A stretch of 64,000 nucleotides of DNA. Source: CAMLFJ01 sp035524955 (GTDB taxonomy: Bacteria > Methylomirabilota > Methylomirabilia > Rokubacteriales > CSP1-6). The stretch lies in the NCBI GenBank assembly GCA_035524955.1, contig DATLFG010000064.1:100827-164826 (forward strand), in the 5' to 3' direction. Positions 1 to 9,181 of this stretch are shown here, one piece after another (position 1 is the stretch's first letter; each line of letters starts with the position of its first letter). The position numbers were made by a program, and so were the translations under genes. The notes beneath the pieces were generated by a model. That model saw only the letters and a list, made by a program, of their open reading frames with translations, did not search any database and had not been told where the DNA came from.

Positions 1-249
1 GTGGACGTGAACCTGGCGCTGGTCGGCTTGAAGGTCTTCCCGGTGGTGATCCTGGGGGGTCTCGACTCCATCCCCGGCGCCGTCGTCGGCGGCCTCATCG
101 TGGGAGTGGTCGAGAACATCGCGGCGGGCTATGTGGACCCGTACGTGGGCGGCGGGACCAAGGACTTCGCCCCGTACGTCCTGATGATCCTCGTCCTCAT
201 GATCCGGCCCTACGGCATCTTCGGCAAAAAGATCATCGAAAGGGTCTAG
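1..249 (+). CDS. livH: Branched-chain amino acid ABC transporter permease LivH, C-terminal fragment
   Basis: This is the last 82 residues of an inner-membrane permease; the gene begins upstream of the window, so the GTG at base 1 is only an internal codon. The segment has the LivH end signature: a loop reading LGGLDSIPGAVVGG, a small-residue helix, then a final hydrophobic helix ending RPYGIFGKK. LivH pairs with LivM to form the transport channel of a high-affinity amino acid or amide importer. livM, livK and livF follow on the same strand, so this is one transport operon. livG, the second ATPase, is not in view and probably lies upstream. Confidence 0.9.
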   Translation: MDVNLALVGLKVFPVVILGGLDSIPGAVVGGLIVGVVENIAAGYVDPYVGGGTKDFAPYVLMILVLMIRPYGIFGKKIIERV

Positions 250-286
250 GCCGATGACAATGGCTGCGACCCGGACCAGTCGTCGT

Positions 287-315
287 TCCCTCTCCCTCCC
301 CGGGAGGGAGAGGGA
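287..315. repeat. GC-rich palindrome (repeat family A)
   Basis: A perfect 14-nt inverted repeat (TCCCTCTCCCTCCC against its complement, single C between) lies in the livH-livM gap. It is the first of several related CCCTCTCCC / GGGAGAGGG palindromes in the window (near 2682, 9841, 12149, 33841, 53931 and 55538). Its right arm also supplies the purine-rich ribosome binding stretch of livM. Confidence 0.7.
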
Positions 316-324
316 GGTGGAGCC

Positions 325-1392
325 ATGATCCATCGGGAGTGTGGGGTACTGAAGACGAGCTACGCGGCGGACATGGCGCTGTACCCGCTGCCCATTGCGA
401 AGTGGACGGTGGGGGTCCTCGCGGTGATCTTCTTCGCGGTCATTCCGCTGGCCCTGCACGAGTACTATCTGTCCATCGCCAATCTCGTCTGGATCGCGGT
501 GATCGGCGCGCTCGGCCTCAACATCCTGGTGGGCTATACCGGACAGGTCTCGATCGGCCACGGCGCGTTCATGTCGGTCGGCGCCTATACCGCGGCGAAC
601 CTGGTCACGCGGCTGGACTCGCCGTGGCCGGTGAATCTCCTCGCGGGCGGGCTCATGGCGGCGGCGGTGGGGGCGGTGGTGGGCATCCCCTCCCTCCGCA
701 TCAAAGGGCTCTATCTCGCCATCGCGACCCTCGCGGGCCAGCTCATCATCGAGTGGATCATCAACCACGTGACCTTCATCAGCGGGGGCGTGCAGGCCTC
801 CATCCCGGTGCCGCGCCCCTATCTGGGCACGATGGAGTTGTCGAGCCAGCGGGACATGTACTACTTCCTGCTGGTCTTCGTGGTGCTCGCCATCGTCGGC
901 ACGCTCAACCTCGTGCGCAGCCGGATCGGGCGCGCCTTCATCGCGATCCGCGACCAGGACATCGCGGCCGAGATCATCGGCATCGACATCTTCCGCTACA
1001 AGCTCTTGGCCTTCGCGATCTCGTCGTTCTACGCGGGGGTGACCGGGGTGCTGTACACCTACTTCCTCGGCATCGCCAACTACGAGCAGTTCCAGATCGG
1101 CGTGTCAATCGACTACCTTGCGATGATCATCGTGGGCGGGCTCGGGTCGGTGCTGGGCTCGGTCCTCGGCGCCATCTTCATCACCCTGTTGCCGATCGTC
1201 ATCCGGCTCTCGATGGAGGCCTTCGGCGGCCTGTTCCTCGAGCCCCAGACCGTGCTGAACCTCATCCCGAACCTCCGCCTCATGATGTTCGGTGCCCTGA
1301 TCATTTTCTTCCTGGTCGTGGAGCCGGACGGGCTGAACCGGCTGTGGCGGAACATACGCAACTACTTTCGGATCTGGCCATTCGCGTACTGA
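325..1392 (+). CDS. livM: Branched-chain amino acid ABC transporter permease LivM
   Basis: A 355-residue multi-pass permease with the LivM core: the helix ALGLNILVGYTGQVSIGHGAF near residues 62-82, the coupling segment RIGRAFIAIRDQDIAAEIIGI near 200-220, and IIVGGLGSVLGSVLGA near 268-283. It forms the membrane channel with LivH. The ATG at 325 has GGAGG six bases upstream. Homologues in this group often begin nearer LKTSY (residue 9), so a CTG start at 349 is an alternative. It lies between livH and livK in the same operon. Confidence 0.93.
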   Translation: MIHRECGVLKTSYAADMALYPLPIAKWTVGVLAVIFFAVIPLALHEYYLSIANLVWIAVIGALGLNILVGYTGQVSIGHGAFMSVGAYTAANLVTRLDSPWPVNLLAGGLMAAAVGAVVGIPSLRIKGLYLAIATLAGQLIIEWIINHVTFISGGVQASIPVPRPYLGTMELSSQRDMYYFLLVFVVLAIVGTLNLVRSRIGRAFIAIRDQDIAAEIIGIDIFRYKLLAFAISSFYAGVTGVLYTYFLGIANYEQFQIGVSIDYLAMIIVGGLGSVLGSVLGAIFITLLPIVIRLSMEAFGGLFLEPQTVLNLIPNLRLMMFGALIIFFLVVEPDGLNRLWRNIRNYFRIWPFAY

Positions 1393-1417
1393 GGTACGCG
1401 AGGAAAGGAGCACACTC

Positions 1418-2665
1418 ATGCGACAGTTCGTGATCGGGTTGCTGGCCGCGCTCGTGGCGCTGGCGGGGGGGCTCGGGACGGTCTCGCCGGCGGGGGCGAA
1501 CCATGAAATCGTGATCGGCATGCAGTGCGACCGAACAGGGCCGACCCAGATCGTGGGCACCGTCCTGTGCCCGGGCAAGCACGACTACATCGCCCTCGTG
1601 AACAGCAAGGGCGGCGTCGAGGGCCACAAGATCAAGGCGCTCGAGGTCGACCACGAGTACAAGGTGCCGCCTGGGGTCGAGTCCTATGAGCGCCACAAGA
1701 AGGAAGGCGCTGTGACCATAGATGTGTACGGCACACCGCACATCTATGCACTCACCGCGAAGCTCACGGAAGACCGGATCCCCGGGACCTCCCCGGGCTT
1801 CGGCAGCGCCGCCGCCGCGGACGGCACGCGCTACCCCTACATCTTCCCGATCGCAGCCACCTACTGGTCGCAGGGCGCGGCGGCGGTGCACTTCGCCAAG
1901 CAACAGCTGGGCGGGAGCCTCAAGGGCAAGAAGATCGCGTACATCTTCTACGACAACCCGGCCGGCCGGGAGCCGATCGAGGTGATCGAGGATCTCGCGA
2001 AGAGGGAAGGCTTCACGCTTCGCACGTTCGCGGTTCCACCCCCCGGCGTCGAGATGGGCGCCCAGATCCTCGACATCGCCCAGCGCTTCCGCGCCGACTT
2101 CGTGATCGGGCACCTGTTCGGCGGGGCCCCCGCGGTGTCGATCAAGGAGCTCAAGCGGGTCGGCTATCCGCTCAACAAGGTCGTGTCGTTCGTGTGGGGC
2201 TCGGCCGAGGCCAACATCGAGGCGGCGGGCGGTTTCGCGACCGCCGAGGGCTACTACACCATGCAGTTCGCGGGGGTCGGCAAGGACTATCCGGTCCTGA
2301 ACGAGATCCGGGAGATGTACAAGAAGCAGGGTAAGCCGGCGCCGAAGGAGATGGAGTCCACCGTCTACTACAATCGCGGCGTTCTGATCGCCGCGCTCCA
2401 CGTCGAGGCCATCCGCCACGCGCTCAAGGCCAAGCCGGACGGCAAGATCACCGGCACGGACGTCAAGGCCGGCTTCGAGAAGATCTCGAACTTCACTTTG
2501 GGCGGGCTCGTGCCTCCCCTCAAGATCACGCCGACCGATCACGAGGGTGGCGGACTCGTCCAGATCTGGCAGGTGAAGGGCGGGAAATTCGTGAAGACGA
2601 CGGACTGGTTCTCGGCGTACCCGGACGTGCTGGCCGATCACATCAAGAAGGCGGCCAGTAAGTAG
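1418..2665 (+). CDS. livK: ABC transporter substrate-binding protein, LivK type
   Basis: A 415-residue periplasmic binding protein. Residues 1-28 form a secretion signal (basic start, hydrophobic core, cleavage near SPAGA-N). The mature part starts EIVIGMQCDRTGPTQ and shows the Leu/Ile/Val-binding type I fold throughout. AAAGGAG precedes the ATG at good spacing. It captures substrate for the LivHM-F system. The pocket residues do not fix the ligand: members of this family bind branched-chain amino acids, amides, urea or aromatic acids. The neighbouring acyl-CoA ligase hints at an organic acid ligand, which is inference. Confidence 0.88.
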   Translation: MRQFVIGLLAALVALAGGLGTVSPAGANHEIVIGMQCDRTGPTQIVGTVLCPGKHDYIALVNSKGGVEGHKIKALEVDHEYKVPPGVESYERHKKEGAVTIDVYGTPHIYALTAKLTEDRIPGTSPGFGSAAAADGTRYPYIFPIAATYWSQGAAAVHFAKQQLGGSLKGKKIAYIFYDNPAGREPIEVIEDLAKREGFTLRTFAVPPPGVEMGAQILDIAQRFRADFVIGHLFGGAPAVSIKELKRVGYPLNKVVSFVWGSAEANIEAAGGFATAEGYYTMQFAGVGKDYPVLNEIREMYKKQGKPAPKEMESTVYYNRGVLIAALHVEAIRHALKAKPDGKITGTDVKAGFEKISNFTLGGLVPPLKITPTDHEGGGLVQIWQVKGGKFVKTTDWFSAYPDVLADHIKKAASK

Positions 2666-2681
2666 GCCGTCCATCCTCATC

Positions 2682-2709
2682 CCCCTCTCCCCCTCATGGG
2701 GGAGAGGGG
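2682..2709. repeat. GC-rich palindrome (repeat family A)
   Basis: CCCCTCTCCCCC and its exact complement GGGGGAGAGGGG flank a TCAT loop between livK and livF, and GGGTGAGGGG follows. As RNA it would form a strong hairpin and could lower or end transcription after the abundantly needed binding-protein gene, a common arrangement in such operons. Confidence 0.7.
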
Positions 2710-2728
2710 CGGGTGAGGGGGCAATATC

Positions 2729-3510
<782 letters not shown>

Positions 3511-3523
<13 letters not shown>

Positions 3524-5028
3524 CCGTCCACGCCTTCACGGTCTACGACCTGGTCGCGCGGGGCGCCGCGGTCCACGGCGACGCGCCCGCGGTGATCCAG
3601 GGTGAGCGCGCGCTGTCGTTCCGGGCGTTCCGGGACCGGGTGGACGAGCTGGCCGGCGGGCTCGCCGGGCTGGGGCTCGCGGCCGGCGACCGGGTCTGTG
3701 TGCTCGCCCAGAACGACGCAGCCTATCTCGAGCTGTACGGCGCCTGCGCGCGACAGGGCATCATCGCCTATCCGATCAACTGGCGGCTCACCGCCCAGGA
3801 GATCGAGCGGGTGGTGGAGCGGGCCCACCCCGTCATGATGGTCGTGGACGCCTCCACGCAGGCACTGGTCGGCGACTGGCTCGGCGCCGCCGGCGTGAGA
3901 CACCGCTACCTGCTCGGCGAGGGGGCCGCCGCCGGCTTCGCGCCGCTCGCGAGTCTCTATCGCACGGGCGGGGTGCCGCCTCCCGCGGACGTGCTCGCCG
4001 AGGCTCCGTTCGCGGTGATCTCGACCGCGGCGGTGGACGTGGTGCCGCGCGGGGCGGTGCTCACCCACGGCAACGTGATCGCGGCCAATCTCACCACGAT
4101 CGGCTGCCTCGGACTCACGGCGCGGGACCGCTACCTGGTCGCGCTCCCACTCTTCCACGTGAGCGCGCTCGCCATGGCCATGGCCCACATGCACGCGGGT
4201 GGCGCCAACGTGATCGTGTCGCGCTTCGACCCCGCCGAAGCGGTGGCCCTCATCGACCGCCATCGCGTCACCCACGTGTCCGACTTCCCCCCGGTGCTGG
4301 CGAGCCTGCTCGACGCCGCGGAGAAGGCGGGCAGCGCGCTCCCGAGTCTCACCCACGTCTCCGGCCTCGACGCGCCCCAGACCATCCAGCGCCTGCACGA
4401 GAAGACCACCGCGCAGTTCTGGACCGGCTTCGGCCAGTCCGAGACGAGCGGATTCGTCACCATCCAGCGGGTGATCGAGCGGCCCGGCGCCTCCGGACGG
4501 CCGGTGCCCGCCGCGCAGGTGCGGCTCGTGGACGACTACGATCGCGACGTGCCGATCGGCACGCCGGGGGAGATCGTGGTGCGCGGGCCGCTGGTCTTCC
4601 AGGGCTACTTCGGCCAGCCCGACGTCACCGCGTATACGTTCCGGAACGGCTGGCACCATACCGGAGACGTGGGCCGCTTCGACGCGGATGGCTATCTCCA
4701 CTACGTCAAGCGCAAGCCGGAGAAGGAGTTGATCAAGCCGGGCGGGGAGAACGTTTATCCGGCGGAGGTCGAGGCGGTGATCATGCAGATGGCGGGCGTC
4801 ACCGGTGTCTGCGTCTACGGGGTTCCCGACGCCCGGTGGGGCGAGGCGGTCAAGGCGGTGGTGGAGGTGGCCGCGCCGGGGGCGCACACCGCGCAGCAGG
4901 TGACCGACTTCGTGGGCGGCCGGATCGCCCGCTTCAAGCGGCCGCACGTGGTGGTGTTCTGCGCGGCCCTGCCGCGGACCGCGGAGGGGGCGATCGATCG
5001 GGACGCGGTCAAGGCCAAGTGGAGTTAG
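3511..5028 (+). CDS. AMP-dependent acyl-CoA synthetase (ligase) with variant phosphate loop
   Basis: A 505-residue ANL-superfamily enzyme predicted to activate a carboxylic acid to its CoA thioester. The GTG at 3511 is chosen because GGAG lies seven bases upstream and it overlaps livF, suggesting translational coupling. Motif A5 (TGFGQSET), the hinge HHTGDVGRFDADGYLHYVKRKPEKELIKPGGENVYPAEVE and the C-terminal domain are intact. The ATP phosphate loop, normally (S/T)SGTTGxPKG, reads STAAVDVVPRGAVLTH, losing the Gly/Thr-rich core and the Lys. Either this is a divergent functional subfamily or ATP handling is altered. Its operon place suggests the imported acid is its substrate. Confidence 0.85.
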
Positions 5029-5029
5029 T

Positions 5030-5056
5030 GGGAGGGGGCCTCGACGGCCCCCTCCC
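5030..5056. repeat. Intergenic hairpin (repeat family B)
   Basis: GGGAGGGGGCC and its complement GGCCCCCTCCC form an 11-bp stem just after the ligase stop. The bases after it, to about 5116, resemble those after a similar hairpin at 6276 (GCGCCGG..AAG..CGGCGC..CGA), so this is a dispersed repeat that may act as an attenuator or terminator. Confidence 0.6.
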
Positions 5057-5124
5057 AGGCCCTCCCCGAGGAACGGCGAGATCGCGCCGGTAAAGTCGGC
5101 GCTCGAGCGCCGAGGAGTTGCCGC

Positions 5125-6273
5125 GTGAAGATCTTCGAGCCGCACCACGAGATGTTCCGGCAGGCGGTGCGGGCCTTCGTGCAGAAGGAAGTCGAGCCCC
5201 ACGTCGAGGAGTGGGAGGCGGCGGGCCAGATCCCCAAGTCCATCTGGCCGCGGATGGGCGCGCTCGGCTTCCTCGGCGTCGAGTACGACGAGAAGTACGG
5301 GGGCGCGGGTGCCGACGTGCTCACCACCGCGGTGCTGTGCGAGGAGATGGCCCGTTCCCGCTGCGCCTCGCTCGCGATGGCGGTGGGCGTGCACACCGAC
5401 ATGGCCTCGCCGCATCTCTACTGGACGGGCAGCGAGGCCCTCAAGGACAAGTACCTGCCCGCGATCTGCCGCGGCGAGGCCCTCACCGCGATCGCGGTGA
5501 CCGAGCCGGGCGGCGGCTCCGACGTGGCCGCCATCCGGACCCGCGCGGTGCGCGACGGCGATCACTACGTGCTCGACGGCTCCAAGATGTTCATCACCAA
5601 CGGGGCACTGGCCGATCTCTACTTCGTGGCCGCGCGCATCGAGCAGGGGAGCGGGGACCGGCGCCATCGCGGGATCTCGATGTTCCTGGTGGAGCGAAGC
5701 ACCCCCGGCTTCACGGTGAGCCGAAAGCTCGACAAGATGGGCAACCGCGCCTCCGACACCGCCGAGCTCGCCTTCGAGGGCATGCGGGTGCCCGCCGGGA
5801 ACCTCCTGGGCGCCGAGGGCAAGGGCTTCTACGAGGTCATGCGCGTCTTCCAGCGGGAGCGCCTGGTGGCGGGCCTGCACGCGGTGGCCGGCTGCGAGCG
5901 GGCGCTGGAGGACACGATCGCCTACGTGCAGCAGCGCCACGCCTTCGGCGAGCCGCTCGCGAAGAAGCAGGTGGTGCGGCACAAGCTGGCCGACCTCGCC
6001 ACGCTGATCGAGGCCGGGCGCTGGCTCACCTACGCGGCGTGCCTGAAGTTTCGGGACCGGGAGGAGGCCGTGAAAGAGATCTCGATGGTGAAGCTCTTCA
6101 CGGCCGAGATGGCCCAGAAGGTCGCCTACGACTGCGTGCAGCTCCACGGCGGCTACGGCTACATGCGCGAGTACCCCATCGAGCGCTTCTTCCGGGATAT
6201 CCGACTCATGACCATCGGCGGTGGGACCTCCGAGATCATGAAGGAGATCATCGCCAAGCAGATGAGTCTCTAA
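5125..6273 (+). CDS. Acyl-CoA dehydrogenase
   Basis: A 382-residue flavoprotein that introduces a trans-2 double bond into an acyl-CoA and passes electrons to ETF. Diagnostic segments are ITEPGGGSD-type AVTEPGGGSDVAA near residue 130, FITNGALADLYFVAA near 155, RLVAGLHAVAGCERALEDT near 250, and the C-terminal QLHGGYGYMREYPIERFFRD with TIGGGTSEIMKEIIAKQM. Length is normal for the family. GTG at 5125 has GAGGAG upstream. It follows the ligase in the same direction, so the two probably degrade the same acid. Confidence 0.93.
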   Translation: MKIFEPHHEMFRQAVRAFVQKEVEPHVEEWEAAGQIPKSIWPRMGALGFLGVEYDEKYGGAGADVLTTAVLCEEMARSRCASLAMAVGVHTDMASPHLYWTGSEALKDKYLPAICRGEALTAIAVTEPGGGSDVAAIRTRAVRDGDHYVLDGSKMFITNGALADLYFVAARIEQGSGDRRHRGISMFLVERSTPGFTVSRKLDKMGNRASDTAELAFEGMRVPAGNLLGAEGKGFYEVMRVFQRERLVAGLHAVAGCERALEDTIAYVQQRHAFGEPLAKKQVVRHKLADLATLIEAGRWLTYAACLKFRDREEAVKEISMVKLFTAEMAQKVAYDCVQLHGGYGYMREYPIERFFRDIRLMTIGGGTSEIMKEIIAKQMSL

Positions 6274-6275
6274 GC

Positions 6276-6318
6276 GGGAGGGGGCCCCTTCTGATGTCTG
6301 CAAAAGGGGGCCCCCTCC
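6276..6318. repeat. Intergenic hairpin (repeat family B)
   Basis: GGGAGGGGGCCCCTT and AAGGGGGCCCCCTCC form a long stem after the dehydrogenase stop, followed to about 6365 by GCGCCGGCGAAGCCGGCGC. The arrangement matches the element at 5030. It could terminate the upstream operon before the kinase gene. Confidence 0.6.
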
Positions 6319-6407
6319 GGGGCCTCCCCCGAACAGGATTGCGCCGGCGAAGCCGGCGCGCGAACAGGAACTTCGAGGGTGGGATAGACTGGCGGCGTGA
6401 GCGACCG

Positions 6408-7283
6408 ATGACTTGGCAACCAACTCCGGTGGACTTCGTCGCGATCGGGCACGTGACGCTCGATCAGACGGCGCGGGGGACCCGGCCCGGGGGCGCCGCC
6501 TACTACACGGCGATGACGGCGCATCGGCTGGGCCTTCGCGTCGGTCTGCTCACCTCGTTCGGATCCGACTTCCCGCGAGAGGCCGTTCCCGCGGGCATCG
6601 AGGTCGTGAACGTCGCCGCGGAGCGCACCACCACGTTTCGCATCGGCCAGGGCCGGGTCGGCCGAGGTGGGCGGGCGCGGGAGCTCGCGGTGCTGTCCCG
6701 CGCGGCCGATCTGGAGGCGACGGCGCTGCCCGAGGAGTGGCGGGACGCGACGCTGGGCGCGCTGGCCCCGGTCACCGGTGAGGTGGATCCGGGCTTCGCG
6801 GCCGCGTTCCCGGAGACCTCGCTGGCGGCCCTGCCGCAGGGCTGGATGCGCCGGCGCGGCAGGGGCGGCATCCTGGCGCCTCGGCCGTGGGAGGACGCCG
6901 ACCTGGTGCTGCCGCACGTGCAGTCGCTGGTGGTCAGTCACGAGGACGTCGAGCCGTTCGAGAAGGACGCATTCGAATGGTTCCAGCAGGTGCCGGTCGG
7001 CGCGGTCACGCGCGGGCCCGAGGGGGCGATCCTCTTCGTGAACGGCGAGCACTACGGCGTCGAGCCGGACGTCGCGGTCGAGAAGGACGCGATCGGGGCG
7101 GGCGACGTCTTCGCGGCCGCGCTGCTCATCGCCTACAACCGGGACGGCAACGCGTGGGACGCGGCCGCCGCGGCCGCCTGCTGCGCGGCCGCGTCCGTCG
7201 AGACCGCCGGCGCCGCGGGCATCCCGGACCGCGACGGGCTGGAGGCGCGGCTGGCCGCCTACCGGCGACGGAACGGCGGCTAG
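6408..7283 (+). CDS. PfkB-family carbohydrate/nucleoside kinase
   Basis: A 291-residue ribokinase-like protein. It has an N-terminal GHVTLDQ..GGAAYYTAMTAHRLG region and the C-terminal DAIGAGDVFAAALLIAY, where GAGD carries the catalytic Asp and anion hole. ATG at 6408 is preferred; a GTG at 6397 stops after four codons. A TAGACT box at 6385-6390 may be its -10. The middle is short and divergent, so the sugar or nucleoside substrate cannot be named. It is not obviously linked in function to the flanking genes. Confidence 0.8.
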   Translation: MTWQPTPVDFVAIGHVTLDQTARGTRPGGAAYYTAMTAHRLGLRVGLLTSFGSDFPREAVPAGIEVVNVAAERTTTFRIGQGRVGRGGRARELAVLSRAADLEATALPEEWRDATLGALAPVTGEVDPGFAAAFPETSLAALPQGWMRRRGRGGILAPRPWEDADLVLPHVQSLVVSHEDVEPFEKDAFEWFQQVPVGAVTRGPEGAILFVNGEHYGVEPDVAVEKDAIGAGDVFAAALLIAYNRDGNAWDAAAAAACCAAASVETAGAAGIPDRDGLEARLAAYRRRNGG

Positions 7284-7290
7284 CCTGATG

Positions 7291-7323
7291 TTGCCTACTT
7301 AAGCCAAAATGGCTAAAATGGCT
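7291..7323 (+). promoter_or_regulatory. Promoter and probable operator of the toxin-antitoxin operon
   Basis: TTGCCT (7291-7296) and TAAAAT (7314-7319) are 17 bases apart and make a sigma-70-type promoter. The -10 is embedded in AGCCA-AAA-TGGCT-AAAA-TGGCT (7302-7323), an inverted repeat with a third half-site. Phd-type antitoxins usually repress their own promoter through such palindromes. The AT-rich patch stands out sharply in this GC-rich sequence. Confidence 0.6.
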
Positions 7324-7338
7324 CATGGGAGGAGATCC

Positions 7339-8097
7339 ATGAGCGCTCGCCGCGCCACCGTCGGCAAGACATCCCGGGGTCGGATCCTCGTCGTGGGAGA
7401 CCGGCGATCGAGCCCGGCCCCGTACGCGCGATGGCTCGATCAGGCCGGCTTCACGGTGATCGAGACCACCAGCGCCCCCGACGCCTTGCTCCGCCTGGAT
7501 CGTGACCCCTTCGACGTGGTGGTCAGCGACGTCGCGATGTCCCGGGTGGACGGGCTGACTCTCGTCAAGCGCATGCGGGCCCGGTCGCTGGACGTGCCGG
7601 TGGTCCTGATGCTCGAGGCGGCGGACAGGCGGACCGCGGCCGAGGCGGCGCGGCTGGGGGCGGTTCAGCACCTGGTCAAGCCGAGCGACCCGAAGGCACT
7701 CGGGGAGATGGCCGGCGAGGTGATCCGGGGGCGACGCTCCGGCGCGCGGGCGATGCCCGGTTTTCGCAATCGACGGGGCGAAGAGGTCGAGCCCAGGTCG
7801 TTCTCGGCGAGCGCCGCGAAGAACCAGTTCGGTCGGGTGCTCGAGATGGCCATCGAGGGCGGGGTGGTGATGATCACCAAGCATGACGCGGTCAAGGCGG
7901 TGCTCGTCTCGGTGGACGAGTTCACCGCGCTCACCCGCGCCAGGGAGGAAGAGCTCGATACCCTCACCGGCGAGTTCGACCGGCTCCTCGCCCGCCTGCA
8001 GACGCCGAAGAACCGCATGGGGATGAAGAGCGCCTTCGAGGCGTCGCCGAAGCAGTTCGGGGAGGCTGCGGTAGAGGCCGCGCGGAAGCGTGGCTGA
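7339..8097 (+). CDS. Receiver-like domain fused to Phd/YefM-type antitoxin
   Basis: A 252-residue two-domain protein. Residues 14-125 resemble a response-regulator receiver: Asp21, phospho-acceptor-position Asp64 in VVVSDVAM, and Lys114 in HLVKPSD. The first acidic residue is Gly20 and the switch Thr/Ser is Glu93, so phosphorylation may be impaired. Residues about 147-200 (SFSASAAKNQFGRVLEMAIEG) form a Phd/YefM DNA-binding antitoxin domain, and the charged tail should bind the toxin. The start at 7339 is favoured over 7309 and 7318 because GGAGGAG lies just upstream. It overlaps the kinase-type toxin gene by 8 bases. Ordinary Phd proteins are about 80 residues and lack a receiver. Confidence 0.8.
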   Translation: MSARRATVGKTSRGRILVVGDRRSSPAPYARWLDQAGFTVIETTSAPDALLRLDRDPFDVVVSDVAMSRVDGLTLVKRMRARSLDVPVVLMLEAADRRTAAEAARLGAVQHLVKPSDPKALGEMAGEVIRGRRSGARAMPGFRNRRGEEVEPRSFSASAAKNQFGRVLEMAIEGGVVMITKHDAVKAVLVSVDEFTALTRAREEELDTLTGEFDRLLARLQTPKNRMGMKSAFEASPKQFGEAAVEAARKRG

Positions 8098-8728
8098 TGG
8101 CCGGCGCGCTTCCCGCGTCTACGTACTCGCGGGGACGAACGGGGCCGGCAAGAGCAGCATCGCCGGCGCCATGCTGCTGCGGCAACGGGTGGAGTACCTC
8201 AATCCGGACGAGGCCGCCCGGCGCATCCTCGCCGCCAACCCCGGTATCAGCCAGACGCGGGCCAACGGCGCCGCCTGGCACGAAGGCAAGCGCCTGCTCG
8301 AGCGGGCGATCGTCGAGCGGCTCGACTTCGTGTTCGAGACCACTCTCGGAGGACGCACGATCACGGGCCTGCTCGAGCGCGCGGCCTCGCTGGGGATCGA
8401 GGTCCGCATGTGGTACGTCGGGCTGAGCAGCCCGGAGCACCACATCGCACGCGTGCGGGCCCGCGTCGCGAAGGGTGGGCACGATATCCCGGAGTCGCGG
8501 ATTCGTGAACGATACGATGCGAGCCGGCTCAACCTGATCCGGCTCCTCCCGAGCCTCAGCGAGTTGTGGGTCTACGACAACAGCGAGGAAGCCGATCCGG
8601 ACGCGGGGATGGCGCCGGAACCGAAGCTGGTCGTGCACATACGTCGCGGAGCGATCGTCGGCCCGCGCGACTTGAGTCGTACGCCGGATTGGGCCAAGGC
8701 GATCGTGGCGGCCGCCATGAAAGGCTGA
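8090..8728 (+). CDS. Zeta-toxin-like P-loop kinase (COG4185 type)
   Basis: A 212-residue P-loop protein. Walker A is GTNGAGKSS near residues 14-22, followed by NPDEAARR and the family block DFVFETTLGGRT near 80-92. Then come SSPEHHIARVRARVAKGGHDIPESRIRERY and an arginine-rich lid. This matches predicted zeta-type kinases, which phosphorylate a nucleotide-sugar or related small molecule. GTG at 8090 overlaps the antitoxin stop, implying coupled translation in antitoxin-toxin order. Toxicity is inferred from family and context. A housekeeping small-molecule kinase is the alternative. Confidence 0.8.
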   Translation: MADGRRASRVYVLAGTNGAGKSSIAGAMLLRQRVEYLNPDEAARRILAANPGISQTRANGAAWHEGKRLLERAIVERLDFVFETTLGGRTITGLLERAASLGIEVRMWYVGLSSPEHHIARVRARVAKGGHDIPESRIRERYDASRLNLIRLLPSLSELWVYDNSEEADPDAGMAPEPKLVVHIRRGAIVGPRDLSRTPDWAKAIVAAAMKG

Positions 8729-8793
8729 GAACTGCTTCGCCTTGCCGCCGACCGCGGCCCGGGGCTACACTCGAAGCGGGCGGGCGAATCCAT

Positions 8794-9168
8794 ATGGCGG
8801 AGCGGAGGATCCGGATCACCGCGGGCCGTGTCACGGCCGATGCGGTGCTGAATGCCTCGAAGACGGCGGGGGCGGTCTGGGACGCGCTCCCGCTCGACAT
8901 CCCCGGCGAGACCTGGGGCGACGAGATCTACTTCAGCATCCCGGTGAAGGCCAAGGCGGAGGACGCCCGCGATGTGGTGGGCCTGGGCGATCTCGCCTAC
9001 TGGCCCCCGGGCTCCGCGTTCTGCATCTTCTTCGGTCCGACGCCGTCGAGCCGGGGCGACGAGATCCGCGCGGCGAGCCCGGTCAACGTGTTCGGTCGTG
9101 TGCTGGGTGATCCCACTGTGTTCAAGTCGGTACGCTCCGGGACGAAGGTCCGCGTCGAGCGCGCCTGA
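8794..9168 (+). CDS. Cyclophilin-like beta-barrel protein (PF04126 family)
   Basis: A 124-residue protein containing AVWDALPLDIPGETWGDEIYFSIPV, VGLGDLAYWPPGSAFCIFFGPTPSS and SPVNVFGRVLGD, the hallmark blocks of the TM1367-like cyclophilin-like family. The fold resembles peptidyl-prolyl isomerases, but the family lacks the catalytic cyclophilin residues and its role is unknown. ATG at 8794 is supported by the domain boundary; TACACT (8766-8771) may be its -10. The aldolase gene follows 13 bases later, suggesting co-transcription. Confidence 0.8.
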   Translation: MAERRIRITAGRVTADAVLNASKTAGAVWDALPLDIPGETWGDEIYFSIPVKAKAEDARDVVGLGDLAYWPPGSAFCIFFGPTPSSRGDEIRAASPVNVFGRVLGDPTVFKSVRSGTKVRVERA

Positions 9169-9181
9169 CGGGGAGGACTGG

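Noticed and set aside
331..351. Shared peptide HRECGVL in the LivM N-terminus and the small protein at 52177
   Set aside because: Seven identical residues differ at synonymous positions, which is curious, but the proteins are otherwise unrelated and the LivM copy lies before its conserved start. Treated as coincidence.
8566..8793. Longer N-terminus for the cyclophilin-like protein
   Set aside because: It overlaps the zeta-like kinase gene out of frame and lacks family sequence; the ATG at 8794 matches the domain start.
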